Positions 21,685-32,029 of a stretch of 64,000 nt of DNA are shown here, one piece after another (the stretch's first letter is position 1; the number at the start of each line of letters is the position of its first letter). The DNA comes from Pyrus communis (Eukaryota > Streptophyta > Magnoliopsida > Rosales > Rosaceae): the NCBI RefSeq assembly GCF_963583255.1, contig NC_084804.1, positions 22,512,061 to 22,576,060 on the forward strand, written 5' to 3'. The notes beneath the pieces were generated by a model. It searched no databases, was not told where the DNA came from, and was given only the letters and a program-made list of their open reading frames with translations. Position numbers and translations under genes: made by a program.

Positions 21685-22549
21685 GACAGAAAAGAGAATT
21701 AGATATTATTCATTCAACCATGTTTGCTATCACAAACAATACTGAATTTAACCTTGAGGACTTTAAGTGTACAAATTTAGTTGAGATGGATCAATTTATT
21801 GACTGTAAAAAAAGTAGTATCCAACTGAAATATTACTAACTTATTATGTAGGCTACTTCTGCAGACTGGACCTTTCTAATTATTTGCCCTATGCTTAGTA
21901 ATCTTCTCACTTACTTGTGACCAGACTTCCTCCCCAAGTAAGCCCAATTTTGAACTACATGGCATGTTGTTGGCCATGGTGGTAGTACTCATTTCTAATT
22001 TGGAGATTATTCCAATGGTAAAAAGGAAGGAGTTGAAGTGAGGAGGAGGGGAATGTTGTGGTGGTTTTATCATCCACGTCCCCGATGGAGGCCTTTCGGT
22101 ACCCTTGTTGACATTTATGGATTAGGTGGTGGCATCGCTCAGTGCATTTGCTCCACAGTTCAATACATTTGTTTCATTCGCCATGGGGAAAATCCTCTAT
22201 AAGTGTGAAGGAATTCTTCCTCAACATACTTCGTGGCTGAAGAGACGGAGCCATAATTCTGAAATATGAACTGAAGTTTTAATTTTGGGTTGTGTAAAAG
22301 GTGAATTTTTTGTGTCACTGCTGCCCCCCGTCGACTTATATAAAACCATCATATTTTCTCTGTACTGATTTTATCAACCAATTTACTCACTTCAAGGCGA
22401 AGGGTTTACTGAAATAATTGGATTTCTTCGTGTTTCCAAAATTTATCGAAGCCTCCAACAATGCTGCCAGGAACATTATATCTGTTTGGGATTGTTTGTT
22501 ATTGCTTCTAGTTAGCAAGTTTTCACAAAAATACTATCTTTTTTTTTTT
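21685..22549. other. intergenic stretch, no gene recognised
   Basis: This is AT-rich sequence between the EH relic and the LINE. I see no supported gene or bounded element. Confidence 0.4.
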
Positions 22550-22550
22550 C

Positions 22551-23985
22551 CAAGATCTTTGCACACTGTCTTTATGGTAGCGTTTGGTACGTGGGACGGG
22601 ACAGAACAGAGTGGGACAAGGCGTTCCGTCCCACGTTTGGTGCGCCTAAAACGGGTGGAACGAGCTATTCCACGGGACGAGTTTTGGGTGAATTTTCGTT
22701 CCACCTCACCTCCCTGAAACGACTCGTTCCACATCCGTGGAACACAAAACTATAACCTCTCCATCTCCTTCTTCTTCCTCCTTGTTTCCATCCGAGGGCA
22801 TCTTTGCTCCCGCTCCGTTCCGTTTCGTCCTGTCCCGTCCTATCTCGTCCCATTCCGTTCCGTCCCGTCCCATCTGCATACCAAACGATACCATAGATTT
22901 GGAAAAAGTATATGATAAGGTCCTAAGAGACATTCATTAGAGGATTTTAGAGAATAAAGGAGTATGAGTAACATATATCCAAGTTATAAAGAATATGTAT
23001 GATAGAGCAAGGACTACCATAAGAACTCATGAAGGACAAACCGAAAGCTTCCCCATAACTGTAGGGTTACATCAAGGCTCATCTTTAAGTCTTTACTTTT
23101 TTGCATTGATAATGGATGAGTTAGGTGGATGAACTAAGGGGACATATTCAAGATGAAAATTCTTGGTGTATGCTTTTCGCAGACGATATAGTGTTGATAG
23201 ATGAAACTCAGGAAGGAGCAAATGCGAACCTTAACCTTTGGAGAGAAGTGTTGGAATATAAAGATCTTCGTCTAAGTCGGTCAAAGACAGAGTATATGGA
23301 GTTCAAGTTCAGTGTGAACGAAGGCTCAAATGAGTTAGGGGTGATGATTAGAGGTCATGAAGTACTAAAGAGTGACCGATTTCGCTACCTAGGATCTATC
23401 TTGCAAAAGAATGGAGAGTTGGATGGTGACCTCAACCATAGAATACAAGCTGGATGGATTAAGTGGAACAGTGCATCGGGTGTGTTGTGCGATCGTCATA
23501 TGCCACTAAAGCTCAAGGGAAAATTTTATAGAACGGCAATAAGGCCAGCAATGCTTTATGGCACATAATGTTGGCGGTGAAGTATCAACATGTACATAAA
23601 ATGAGTGTAGCAGAGATGAGAATGCTTCCTTGGATGTGTGTGCACACGAGAAAGGATAAGATTAGGAATGAGGATATCTGAGGTAAAATACAAGTAGCTG
23701 AAATTGAAGGAAGGATGACAGAAAATCGGTTACGGTGGTTTGGACATGTGAAACGAAGGCGTACTAATGCTACGATTAGAAGATGCGATCACGAGACAAA
23801 GGTTCAAGACCAAAGGAGTAGAGGAAGACCTAGGAAGACTTTGGAAGAGACTCTAAGAAAAGGGTTGGAGTACTTGGATCTAATGGAAGACGTGGCATAA
23901 AACCGAGCGTAATGACGTTTTAGGATTCATACAGCCAACCCCACTTAATGAGAAAAGGCTTTATTGTTGTTGTTGTCGTTGTCTC
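22551..23985 (+). mobile_element. RTE-type LINE, 5'-truncated
   Basis: This non-LTR retrotransposon starts inside the reverse transcriptase and ends in the RTE-typical tail, a GCTTTATTGTTGTTGTTG stretch near 23958-23982. Reverse transcriptase is readable as RSLHTVF (22551-22575), DLEKVYDK (about 22896), then TVGLHQGSSLSLYFFALIMDE, then the catalytic FADD box (23176-23187). GRPRKTLEETL and YLDLMEDVA mark the C-terminus. Stops and frameshifts break the frame at about 22939, 23117, 23566 and 23681. The endonuclease domain is absent. A MITE sits inside at 22576-22892. Confidence 0.82.
22576..22892. mobile_element. MITE inserted in the LINE reverse transcriptase
   Basis: This 317-bp element has imperfect inverted ends GGTAGCGTTTGGTACG and its complement (GCATACCAAACGATACC). 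Subterminal regions are rich in GGGACGG / CCGTCCC words, so the transcript would fold into a long hairpin. On the left the LINE reads GTCTTTAT and on the right ATAGATTTGG. Joined, these restore V-F-I-D-L of the reverse transcriptase, so only 2 bp (AT) appear duplicated. The superfamily is not assigned. Confidence 0.75.
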
Positions 23986-24340
23986 CACAATCTTTAAAAC
24001 TCAAATTTCCTCGTCGAGGAATCCAACATAAAGCTTCAATTTATAGATATTTGGTTGCGCATAACATTGTTTTTTGGTAAGATCGTATTAGTGCCAAAGA
24101 GTTGCTAATAATTCTTCTGGTTTTGTCATAAGGTCCCTGTGTTTGGTGCTCCTTTGATTACTGGTATTAAACCTTTGAGTTGTGTGAATGCCTTGTAGTT
24201 GAAGCTCTTGTAACACTCCGTGTCCGAAGTACTCCCAATAAATTTTGGCATACCGGATAGAAGGAAAATATTAACAATATGTCAAATTGCCAAGTTAGCC
24301 ATCAAATTTAAATTTGATGTCTCTTTTGGATATGTTTTAA
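23986..24340. other. intergenic stretch, no gene recognised
   Basis: Non-coding. TGTAACACTCCGTGTCCG near 24209 resembles the first bases of some gypsy LTRs, but nothing following it confirms an LTR. Confidence 0.3.
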
Positions 24341-24714
24341 GACCATCTCCAAATGAGATGTCAAATCCTAAGTAGAAAGTCATGTAATCAAATTTGAAGG
24401 CAAGAGCAAGCTCCAACTGATATGTCAATCCTATGTAGATTGACATATGAGTTTTCATATGTCAAATTTGACATATGAGAAAAAGTGATGTCAAATAATT
24501 TTTAATTATTTTATTGTGTGTCTCATTAATGCACCAATTATAGATCTTGAAAATTTATTTGAATTGATTTCTTTTAAAAATGAGTCCAATAAATATCATT
24601 TATAACAAAAAAAAAACATATCAGTTGACAAAAAAGAGAAAATCTGACATTGCCATATCAACCATCGAATTAACATATGACATTTATCTTTTGACATCTC
24701 CATTAGAGATGCTC
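24341..24714. mobile_element. MITE with GACCATCTCC-like ends
   Basis: The left end GACCATCTCCAAATGAGATGTCAAA pairs imperfectly with the right end (TTTGACATCTCCATTAGAGATGCTC) as inverted repeats. The interior is AT-rich and repeats the words TGACATATGAG and GATGTCAAAT. No clear target duplication was identified. Confidence 0.5.
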
Positions 24715-25600
24715 CACCAAAAGTCAGTTATAGTCATTCTACATCATTGTGTGTTACAAGAACTCAAGTGGTCGAGTTAACTCCAACAATTGACAAGCCT
24801 GAGTCGCACATGCTAGTTATGACATACTGAGACAATTTAGGAAACTTCGACCACTTCTACCCTCAAGTTGGTCTTTCTCGAGCAGTTCAAGTTCGTCATC
24901 GCAACATTTTGGGTTAGGGAGACTCCAAAGATATTATTGATTGTGTAAATAATGTTTGAACTTCTTTGTGGCGTCTTGCGGTTTTGCTTTCAGGACATTG
25001 AAGTTTTTATCCTGAAGTTTGATATCATGACGTTTGTGCATGTGTTTAATAAAGCTAATTTTTGTTTAATAAAGCTAATTTTTGGTTGATAACGTAACTA
25101 AGTTAGATCACTCTTTTTCCTCGAGTTGTATTTGGCTTAATGTCATCCCTTGGAGCACTAGAAACGTCATCCTCTTTGGTAACTGTTGTCCGGGTTGCCC
25201 TCGTAGTTTTGCGATTTAATATATTTCCCTTTAAAAAGTACATATTTTTAAAATTGAAATTTTCTTTTGAGAACAAAGTCAAATTATTTGCCCACACAAT
25301 TAAATAAACAAAAGTCACTTTTTTTTTCATAATTAAAAGTCACATAAAAGAGACATAACTCAAATGATGATGAACAAACTTGTATTCTAAGCAAAAATCG
25401 CAAAATAAAAAATAAAAAAATAAAAAAAAAGCAAGTAGCATAACGGGAAGCCCATTGACAAAACTTATGCGTTTTCTGTGGGCTTTAAAATTCTTAATAA
25501 TAATTAAATAAAAAAAACAAAACTTTTAATTAACTCCATTAATAATTAAAAGCATTTTCCGGTCGGAAACAGTACCAACTATTTGGGAAATCGTCAAACA
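24715..25600. other. intergenic stretch upstream of the sulfotransferase-like gene
   Basis: No gene. An 18-bp tandem repeat (TTTGTTTAATAAAGCTAA twice) lies at about 25045-25080, and the stretch becomes A-rich near 25400. It presumably includes the distal promoter of the downstream gene. Confidence 0.35.
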
Positions 25601-25638
25601 TTAATATCGTTCTCTTTCCTTAATATCGTTCTCTTTCC
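25601..25638 (+). repeat. 19-bp exact tandem duplication in the promoter or leader region
   Basis: TTAATATCGTTCTCTTTCC occurs twice head to tail (25601-25619 and 25620-25638). It lies about 360 bp upstream of the start codon, near the likely transcription start. Confidence 0.9.
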
Positions 25639-25923
25639 TTAATTAATGGGCGCTGAAGTTCACTCAAACGACGCCGTTCCAGCACTAACAAGTCCAGGGA
25701 GAACTCGAAAGGGAAGACACACACACGCAAAAGCAGGAGGAAGAGATCGTGCAACGGGTCTCTCAGAGGAACAGAGGCATCTAATCATAGTGTTCTTCAC
25801 GAGAAAAAGCTCCGAACCCCATCAAAATAAACATATTATACTCTCCCTCTCTCTCCTTCTCCTCCTCTTTCTCTCTCTACCTTTTCCATTTTATCCAATT
25901 TTTTTTGTTGGGTTTTTGAATTA

Positions 25924-25950
25924 ATGGCTATTGTGAGGAATAAAGCTTGA
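25924..25950 (+). promoter_or_regulatory. candidate upstream ORF in the 5' leader
   Basis: An ATG opens an 8-codon frame (MAIVRNKA) that stops 49 nt before the main start. If the leader begins upstream of 25640, a second, longer upstream frame starts at 25646 and overlaps this ATG. Upstream ORFs can lower translation of the main frame. No transcript data are available to confirm the leader. Confidence 0.35.
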
Positions 25951-25999
25951 GAAAACTAAAGCAGGAGGAGGAATGCTTGCCTTTTGAGCTCCCATTACA

Positions 26000-28900
26000 A
26001 TGGCTGATGATCTCTGGTCCTTCAAGGTTTGCTATTTCATGCTCCTTTTGAAATTTCAGCTGTTTTTCTTTCTGCCTTTTTTCTTTTTCTGGACTTTTAA
26101 TTTTTGGGGTATTGGATTCTGACCCTTTTGTAATTTGTTTGATTATTTTATGGGTTGCATGTGAATTTCCCGATCTGGGTGCTGAAATTTTTTACATTTT
26201 GCTTCCCGGATTTATCGGTTGCTTTTGGTCTGTGCATTCAAGCTGAAGCAAACCCAGATATCCTTTTTTATTAGGAAAATGGGTCTTAATCACACTATTA
26301 TTTTACTTAATGGATTAATTAATAGCACAATAATGCAATTTATGAACCCTGGGAATGTTTGTTGGATCATTCCATTCATACCCATGTCGTTTGTTCATCA
26401 TATTGAATGAAAAGTTTAAACCTTTGTGAGGATTAATTACCCATGTCATATTTTTATCTGTTAGGATTAAATCTTAATCACACCATTGTTGTTTTACTTA
26501 ATCACTGTGATTTAATAGCTTAATCATGCGATTTTGTGAGTCCTGGGAGTTTTTGGATCATTGAAATTAGACCCATTTCATTTTGTTCTTCCTGCTGAGT
26601 TGACTGTGCATAAACTTCTGCGTAGCTTGATGGCGATCGGATTGACTTGTAAAGTTTGGACTTTGTTAGGACTAATTACCCTTTATTATTTTTTATTTAC
26701 CTTCAATTTTGCATTGCCCAATTCATGGACTGCAGGATATATTTTTGATAAAGGCGCCGAAGAATTCTCCATTGGTGCTGCGGATGATTGTTGTGTTGTT
26801 TGCAATGGTCTGTGGTGTCTATATTTGCTCAATTTGTTTACAGCAGGTCAGCACCCGCACAAAATCTGGATTCTTAAATATTGAGGTGATTCAAAGGCCG
26901 TGTCCACAGCTTGATGTTGAGCCCGAAGAACTTCGTTATATGCACTACCCAAAGCCCAAAACTTATAGCAGGTATGCTACTGGTTGTTGGAGTTTCAAGT
27001 TTGGGTTCTATTTGGAATGCAATGATTTAGGTTTATTTTTGTGCATAATAGGGCTGAGTGTGCGTGCAATCCTGTGCAATACTTCGCAATTTTGTCGATG
27101 CAGAGGTCTGGGAGTGGGTGGTTTGAGACACTATTGAATAATCATACTAACATAAGCTCAAATGGGGAGATTTTCTCTGTGAAAGTTAGGAGAAGTAATA
27201 TTTCAACAATCGTTGAGACTTTGGACAGACTTTATAATCTAGATTGGTTGAGTAGCGCCTCAAAGAATGAATGCACTGCTGCAGTTGGCTTGAAGTGGAT
27301 GCTTAATCAGGTCAGTGCTTTTTCATGCATTGTTTTTCGGTTTTTTATTTCTGTTAATTGGCTATTTGGTGGTTTTGTTGAGTGAGAGACAATGGCATTT
27401 CAGTTCAGTACATTCTATTTATGATTGGATATGGTAGTTTCCTTATGATTTTCTAGGGTCATTGAAGGTCGGCTAGTATGAATGGATGATTGACGATCCT
27501 GCACTTATTTTTTATCTCACTGGTGGCTAGTGGGACGGGTTGAGAGATGGCTGAAAATAGACAATGATTTTCTGGACAACTGTTAGGCTTGAATTTTATA
27601 TGCTAATGTGTAGCACTGCAGGAATTAAATTGCTTCCATGAAATTTATACGTTACAAAAAGATGGTATTAGTCTCACACTTTGTTTAGATTATGTATTGA
27701 TGCATGAATGCTCAGTATTTGCATTACAACATATTTTAGAGACATAGGCAGTGCTATCATTAAGAACTGCTTGTCCTGAATGAAACTGAAGAGCCTATTA
27801 GGAAGCTAGCCTTCAAGTAAAGTAATTTAGGGTATTGAAGGGATGATACAATTGAATTAGCAAGAAGCGTACAGATTTCATGAAAACTGATGGATCTAGA
27901 TATTGTTCATCATATCATGTCACTGAGTGAAGAACGTCCTGTACGTAATGAAGACCTTATATTTTAAAGTATAGGACCATCTCACTGCAACTAATGAATA
28001 ATTATTAACGAAGGAGGATGAGTTGAGTAACATTTCAAACTTGATTGGTATGGTAGTTACATGGATACAAGTCTTGGTCAGAAAGAACTTTGGTGCGAAC
28101 TAAGATTTGGGTTTATCCATCTAGTACTTTAATTTGGTCCATCGAAATGTCCACCCAATTTGTTTCTCATAACCAATTGATCTGAAACTCATTCCTTATG
28201 TTTATATTTGTATCAAATTTCGTGTTCTAGGTGGAATATGACCAGTAGGCAATAGTTTGGTTGGCTCATGAGAAACAATTTAACGTGTTCTGCTCTGCAT
28301 TTTCTTGTTTCATGCATGGACCAGCCAATTAAATATTGCAACATTTTATGCAGGGCTTGATGCAGCATCACGAAGAAATAGTAGAGTACTTCAATACACG
28401 GGGTGTTTCTGCTATCTTTCTCTTTCGAAGAAATCTGTTGCGGAGGATGATCTCTGTCCTTGCAAATTTGTATGACCGAGATAATAAGCTGCTTAATGGG
28501 ACCCACAAGTCTCACGTGCATTCTCCTCACGAGGTCTGTGTCTCCCTCCCTCATATGCAAGGTTTTTAAGGAAAAGTGAATTGCTTGTTTTTAACTTGAT
28601 TTGCAAACTTATTACATGTCATGGCTGCAGGCAGAAATACTTGCAAAATACAAGCCTACAATCAATGCAACTTTGCTGATACCCAACCTGAAGCAAGTAC
28701 AGGATACAACCACGAAAGCTTTGGAATATTTCAAGAGCACCCGTCATATTATCCTCTACTATGAGGATATCGTAAAAAACCGCACTGTAAGAGAAACATT
28801 ATGAACGCTAAACTGATTTTTCATTTCGTTGTTTGCAATAAATTAATACTTGTGCATCAGTATTTTTGTCTCCACCCTCCTCTTTCCTTAAACCAGCGCC

Positions 28901-29141
28901 CCGAAAAAAGGGTAGAAAATAAAGAACACCAACCCCTGAAAGTTTCAGTTTTGTGTGTTTGCAGAAGTTGCTTGATGTTCAAGATTTTCTTAAGGTTCCA
29001 AAAAGGGATTTAAAGAGTCGCCAGGTGAAGATACACAAAGGTAATTTGTCTAGTCAGATTGAGAATTGGGGCGACATCCAAAAGACACTTACAGGAACAC
29101 AGTATGAAAGCTTCCTCAGTGCGGATTATCGAAGAAGGTAA
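26000..29141 (+). CDS. Golgi-type membrane-anchored sulfotransferase-like protein
   Basis: Six exons: 26000-26026, 26736-26971, 27052-27310, 28354-28533, 28631-28786 and 28965-29141. All have GT-AG borders and phases agree, giving 1035 nt and 344 aa. Residues 1-21 are a short cytosolic tail and 22-44 a signal-anchor membrane segment (LRMIVVLFAMVCGVYICSIC), which fits a type II Golgi protein. RSGSGWFE at 106-113 is the 5'-phosphosulfate-binding loop of sulfotransferases, and FRRNLLRRMIS at 198-208 matches the 3'-phosphate-binding segment. Sequons at N118 and N121 would be lumenal. The family resembles NodH-like plant proteins annotated as P-loop/sulfotransferase. The acceptor is not known. The gene is intact, with no stop or frameshift. 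The start is chosen because MADDLWSFK matches the family N-terminus as I remember it. Confidence 0.88.
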
Positions 29142-29508
29142 ACAGCAGTGAGGCGATGTATAAACCGTGCTTTATTCATTTCACATTTTTGTTTCTTCTT
29201 TCGTCTTCAGCCGCAGAAGCCAACGGGTTACCTCCCTGTTGGAATTTTGGCTGCAGCCTCTAATTTTGATTGTAGCTTCTTTGTCACTCGATTTTTGTTT
29301 CGCTTTTGCCACACTCGTTTAATATTCAATTGATTCTTTGTCTTCTCCTTCTCTACGAGAAACATCGTCGTTGTATTCAATCTAATCAATAGAGAAAGTT
29401 GTAGTTTCACCTTGCAACGTATGAAAATCTTCAGAAATTTACCAATGCAACATGTTATTAGTCGTCGATTAAACGTTTGCCCATCTTCACAATACTTTGG
29501 AGCAATTT
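29142..29508 (+). other. 3' UTR and downstream region of the sulfotransferase-like gene
   Basis: T-rich sequence follows the TAA stop. No unambiguous AATAAA was found; AATCAATAGAG near 29380 is the nearest candidate. A MITE begins 376 bp after the stop. Confidence 0.4.
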
Positions 29509-29517
29509 GTAGTACAG

Positions 29518-29723
29518 GGATTAGGATCCTATCCGGATCCTCTTTGTGGGGGATCCGGAGGATCAATCAATCGTGTTTGTTTATCGTGCGTTTTTTATAT
29601 TTTTTTTTATTTAAAATTAAACACTAACAATACTTAACGAAAACTAACTGCACGATGTATGACGAATAGACACGATTGATCTTTCAGATCCCCACAAGGA
29701 GGATCCGGAGAGGATCCTCATCC
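29518..29723. mobile_element. Mutator-like MITE with GGATCC-rich ends
   Basis: This 206-bp element has inverted ends GGATTAGGATCCTATCCGGA and the complement of GGATGAGGATCCTCTCCGGA. It is flanked by an exact 9-bp duplication, GTAGTACAG (29509-29517 and 29724-29732). A 9-bp duplication is the signature of Mutator-type transposition. The AT-rich centre is short and there is no coding capacity. Confidence 0.85.
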
Positions 29724-29837
29724 GTAGTACAGATGGCCGGCCATCTGAGGTGTCTTCTTGCTTCCGCTCATTGTGCCGGACACACTCTTCATAAACTTTG
29801 TTCCCCTGCAACTTTAAGGGATGCCATTAATAACAAG

Positions 29838-30803
29838 GGCTTTTTAGTCAAAATGGTCCCTGAGATTTGCATAACATATAACTTTGGTCTTTGAGATTGA
29901 AAATCAATAGAAATGGTTCATGAGATTGTCCACCATCCATCATTTTGGTCATTCTATCAAAAACTCTTTGGACAATTTTCAAAGCTTCGTAATTCAATCA
30001 TTTCTTAATCAAATTCGACCCATAATATATGAAAATGAAGATATGAAAGTGTAGAATAAGTTTATACCTATTTGGAAGCCCAATGGTTGCCGAAGATGGC
30101 CAGAAAATAGCTTGAAATGTGACTGGTCCGTGGGAAAACTGGAAAACTTGCCGGAAACTGGGTAAACTTTAAACGTTCATAACTTCTTCAATACTCAACG
30201 AAATCGAATGATTAAAAAACAAAAATCATACTTTTCGATGAGACGAAGAGAAAGGTACCCTTCTGGATGGCTAATTTGGGTGCCTTGGCCAGAAACGGCT
30301 CGAAAGCGGCTAACTTGAGACAAAGACAGCTAATTTCGAGCCATTTTTCGGCCAAACCACGACGAGCTAGCCATTGAGAAAGGTACCATTCTCTTCGTCT
30401 CGTAGAGAAGTATAATTTTCGTTTTTTAATCACTCGATTTCGTTGAGTATTAAAGAAGTTATGAATGTTTAAAGTTTACCCAGTTTCCGGCGAGTTTTCC
30501 AATTTTTCAGCAAACCAGTCACCTTTCAAGCTATTTTCCGGCCATCTCTGGCAACCATTGGGCTTCCAAATAGGTATAATCTTATTTTACACTTTTCTAT
30601 CTTCATTTTCATATATTATGGGTCGAATTTGGCTAAGAAATGATTGAGTTATGAAGCTTTGAAAATTGTCCAAAGAGTTTTTAAGAGAATGACCAAAATG
30701 ATGAATGACGGATAATCTCAGGGACCATTTCTATTGATTTTCATTTTCAGGGATCAAAGTTATGTGTTAGGCAAATCTTAATGACCATTTTAGCTAAAAA
30801 GCC
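29838..30803. mobile_element. 966-bp long inverted-repeat MITE
   Basis: Left and right halves are inverted copies over roughly 430 to 460 bp each. The ends are GGCTTTTTAGTCAAAATGGT and the complement of GGCTTTTTAGCTAAAATGGT. Matching inner blocks include AAGCCCAATGGTTGCCGAAG with CTGGCAACCATTGGGCTTCC, and GAGAAAGGTACC on both sides of the centre near 30310. The transcript would form one long hairpin. There is no coding content. Flanking AATAACAAG and TATTACAAA may be a degraded 9-bp duplication. The outer 150 bp is related to the MITE at 40297-40665. Confidence 0.85.
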
Positions 30804-30869
30804 TATTACAAATCCTAATGGAGACGATGTTCAAGGAGCTTGGTCGAGAAGAATTTACATAAAAAAATA

Positions 30870-31022
30870 GGAAGTTTTAACGAAAAGTCTACGGTACTGT
30901 TCACTTTAACGAAAAACCACATTTTTATACTAAAAAGTCAATCTTGGTACTATTCACTTTACCCTTTATTTTGTCCTTATCATTAAAACTCAAAATTTTC
31001 AAGCTCTTCTAATTAGTTTTCC
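30870..31022. mobile_element. 153-bp MITE, family common in apple/pear
   Basis: GGAAGTTTTAACGAAAAG at the left and the complement of GGAAAACTAATTAGAAG at the right are the ends. The interior has GTTCACTTTAACGAAAAACC and CTATTCACTTTACCC. TAAAAAAATA occurs on both sides (30860-30869 and 31023-31032), giving a target duplication of up to 10 bp. I recognise the interior as a very abundant short repeat of Malus/Pyrus genomes; this is recall, not a search. Confidence 0.7.
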
Positions 31023-31032
31023 TAAAAAAATA

Positions 31033-31745
31033 ACAATATTTCGAATTAATCACGCAATAACATGTATGAGAGTTAAAACACATTTTGAACTCATAACATT
31101 ACTCGGCAGATTTAGAACGCTGTTAACTTGATGTTTCAGTTACATGTAAGAATAGAACGCTGTCAATTTGGTGTCACTTGGCAGGTTAGAACGTTGTTCA
31201 TGTAAGTTTCTCGATTTGAAGTTTGATCTTATCCTGGAAGATTTGTTAGGTGGGGTTCTAAAAGAAATGAGGAAAATGCGGTTTACCGACCTGTATTGCA
31301 TTTGTTTCACAAATGTATTGTTTGTCTGGTGAGGTAGGACATGTTGGATGTTTTGACCGGAGGGTAGAGGCTGGTCAAAAATTTACAATCCGGCACATAA
31401 AGGAACGCGTACGACCGCGTTTTCATCATTCTACCTCGGCTGCGCTATTGTTGGCCGTTAGATACAACTCGCGTCAATTGTGCGACCCAGATAGGTTTTT
31501 GTTTCCTGTTTTGGCCAGTGGACAAAAATTCAACCACCTCAATCTCCATTCTCCAAAATTTGACTTTATTTTTAACCCCCAAAAACTTGAGGCTCCGAAT
31601 GTGTGACTACATATAAAAGGCAAAAAGGACCACAGCTCCTTCTTTTGTCGTACAAAATCAAGCCTTCTTTATAAGTGACAGACCATGAATATACCTTATT
31701 TATATCAAAATAATTAATTTTAACTATTTAAAAATTAAAAAAAAA
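31033..31745. other. intergenic stretch, no gene recognised
   Basis: Non-coding sequence. TTAGAACG(C/T)TGTT words recur near 31115, 31155 and 31185. The 97-codon frame at 31313-31606 shows no recognisable motif. Confidence 0.4.
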
Positions 31746-31934
31746 AAACCGGTGACAAGCCATAATTATCTACTATTTTCGAGGATCAGGAAGACTCATA
31801 GAGGCATTTCAGCCTTCTTTTTGCCACAAGTCTAATTTCCACACCAGCAGCGGGTTTTGAACCCGAGATCTCCAATTTTTAGTTTTAAAAAAACCTCGTA
31901 ATCCGTTATTTACCACTGGACCACCAGCTCGTGG
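31746..31934 (-). mobile_element. tRNA-derived SINE
   Basis: Read on the minus strand, GCTGGTGGTCCAGTGGT (31912-31928) matches a tRNA A box and GGGTTCAAAACCC (31852-31864) matches a B box, about 50 bp apart. Together they form an internal RNA polymerase III promoter. The body continues with GCCTCTATGAGTCTTCC and ends in GGTTTTTTTTTTTT. Total length is about 190 bp. The 5' end abuts a 52-bp tandem duplication. The insertion-site duplication was not resolved. Confidence 0.6.
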
Positions 31935-32029
31935 TTTAATTGCTTTTAACTATAAATAACTTCAAAAGCATTTGTGTAGCTCGTGGTTTAATTGCTTTTA
32001 ACTATAAATAACTTCAAAAGCGTTTGTGT
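31926..32029. repeat. 52-bp tandem duplication
   Basis: AGCTCGTGGTTTAATTGC and the following bases to TTTGTGT are present twice (31926-31977 and 31978-32029), with one A/G difference. The first copy overlaps the last bases of the SINE 5' end. Confidence 0.85.

Noticed and set aside
25646..25924. 92-codon frame as a separate gene
   Set aside because: It lies in the leader region of the sulfotransferase-like gene, is low-complexity at its C-terminus (CT-rich DNA) and has no motif. It is kept only as a possible upstream ORF.
31852..31928. A and B boxes as a genuine tRNA gene on the minus strand
   Set aside because: No acceptor stem or cloverleaf could be completed and the boxes lie in a longer tailed unit. 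A SINE explains them better.
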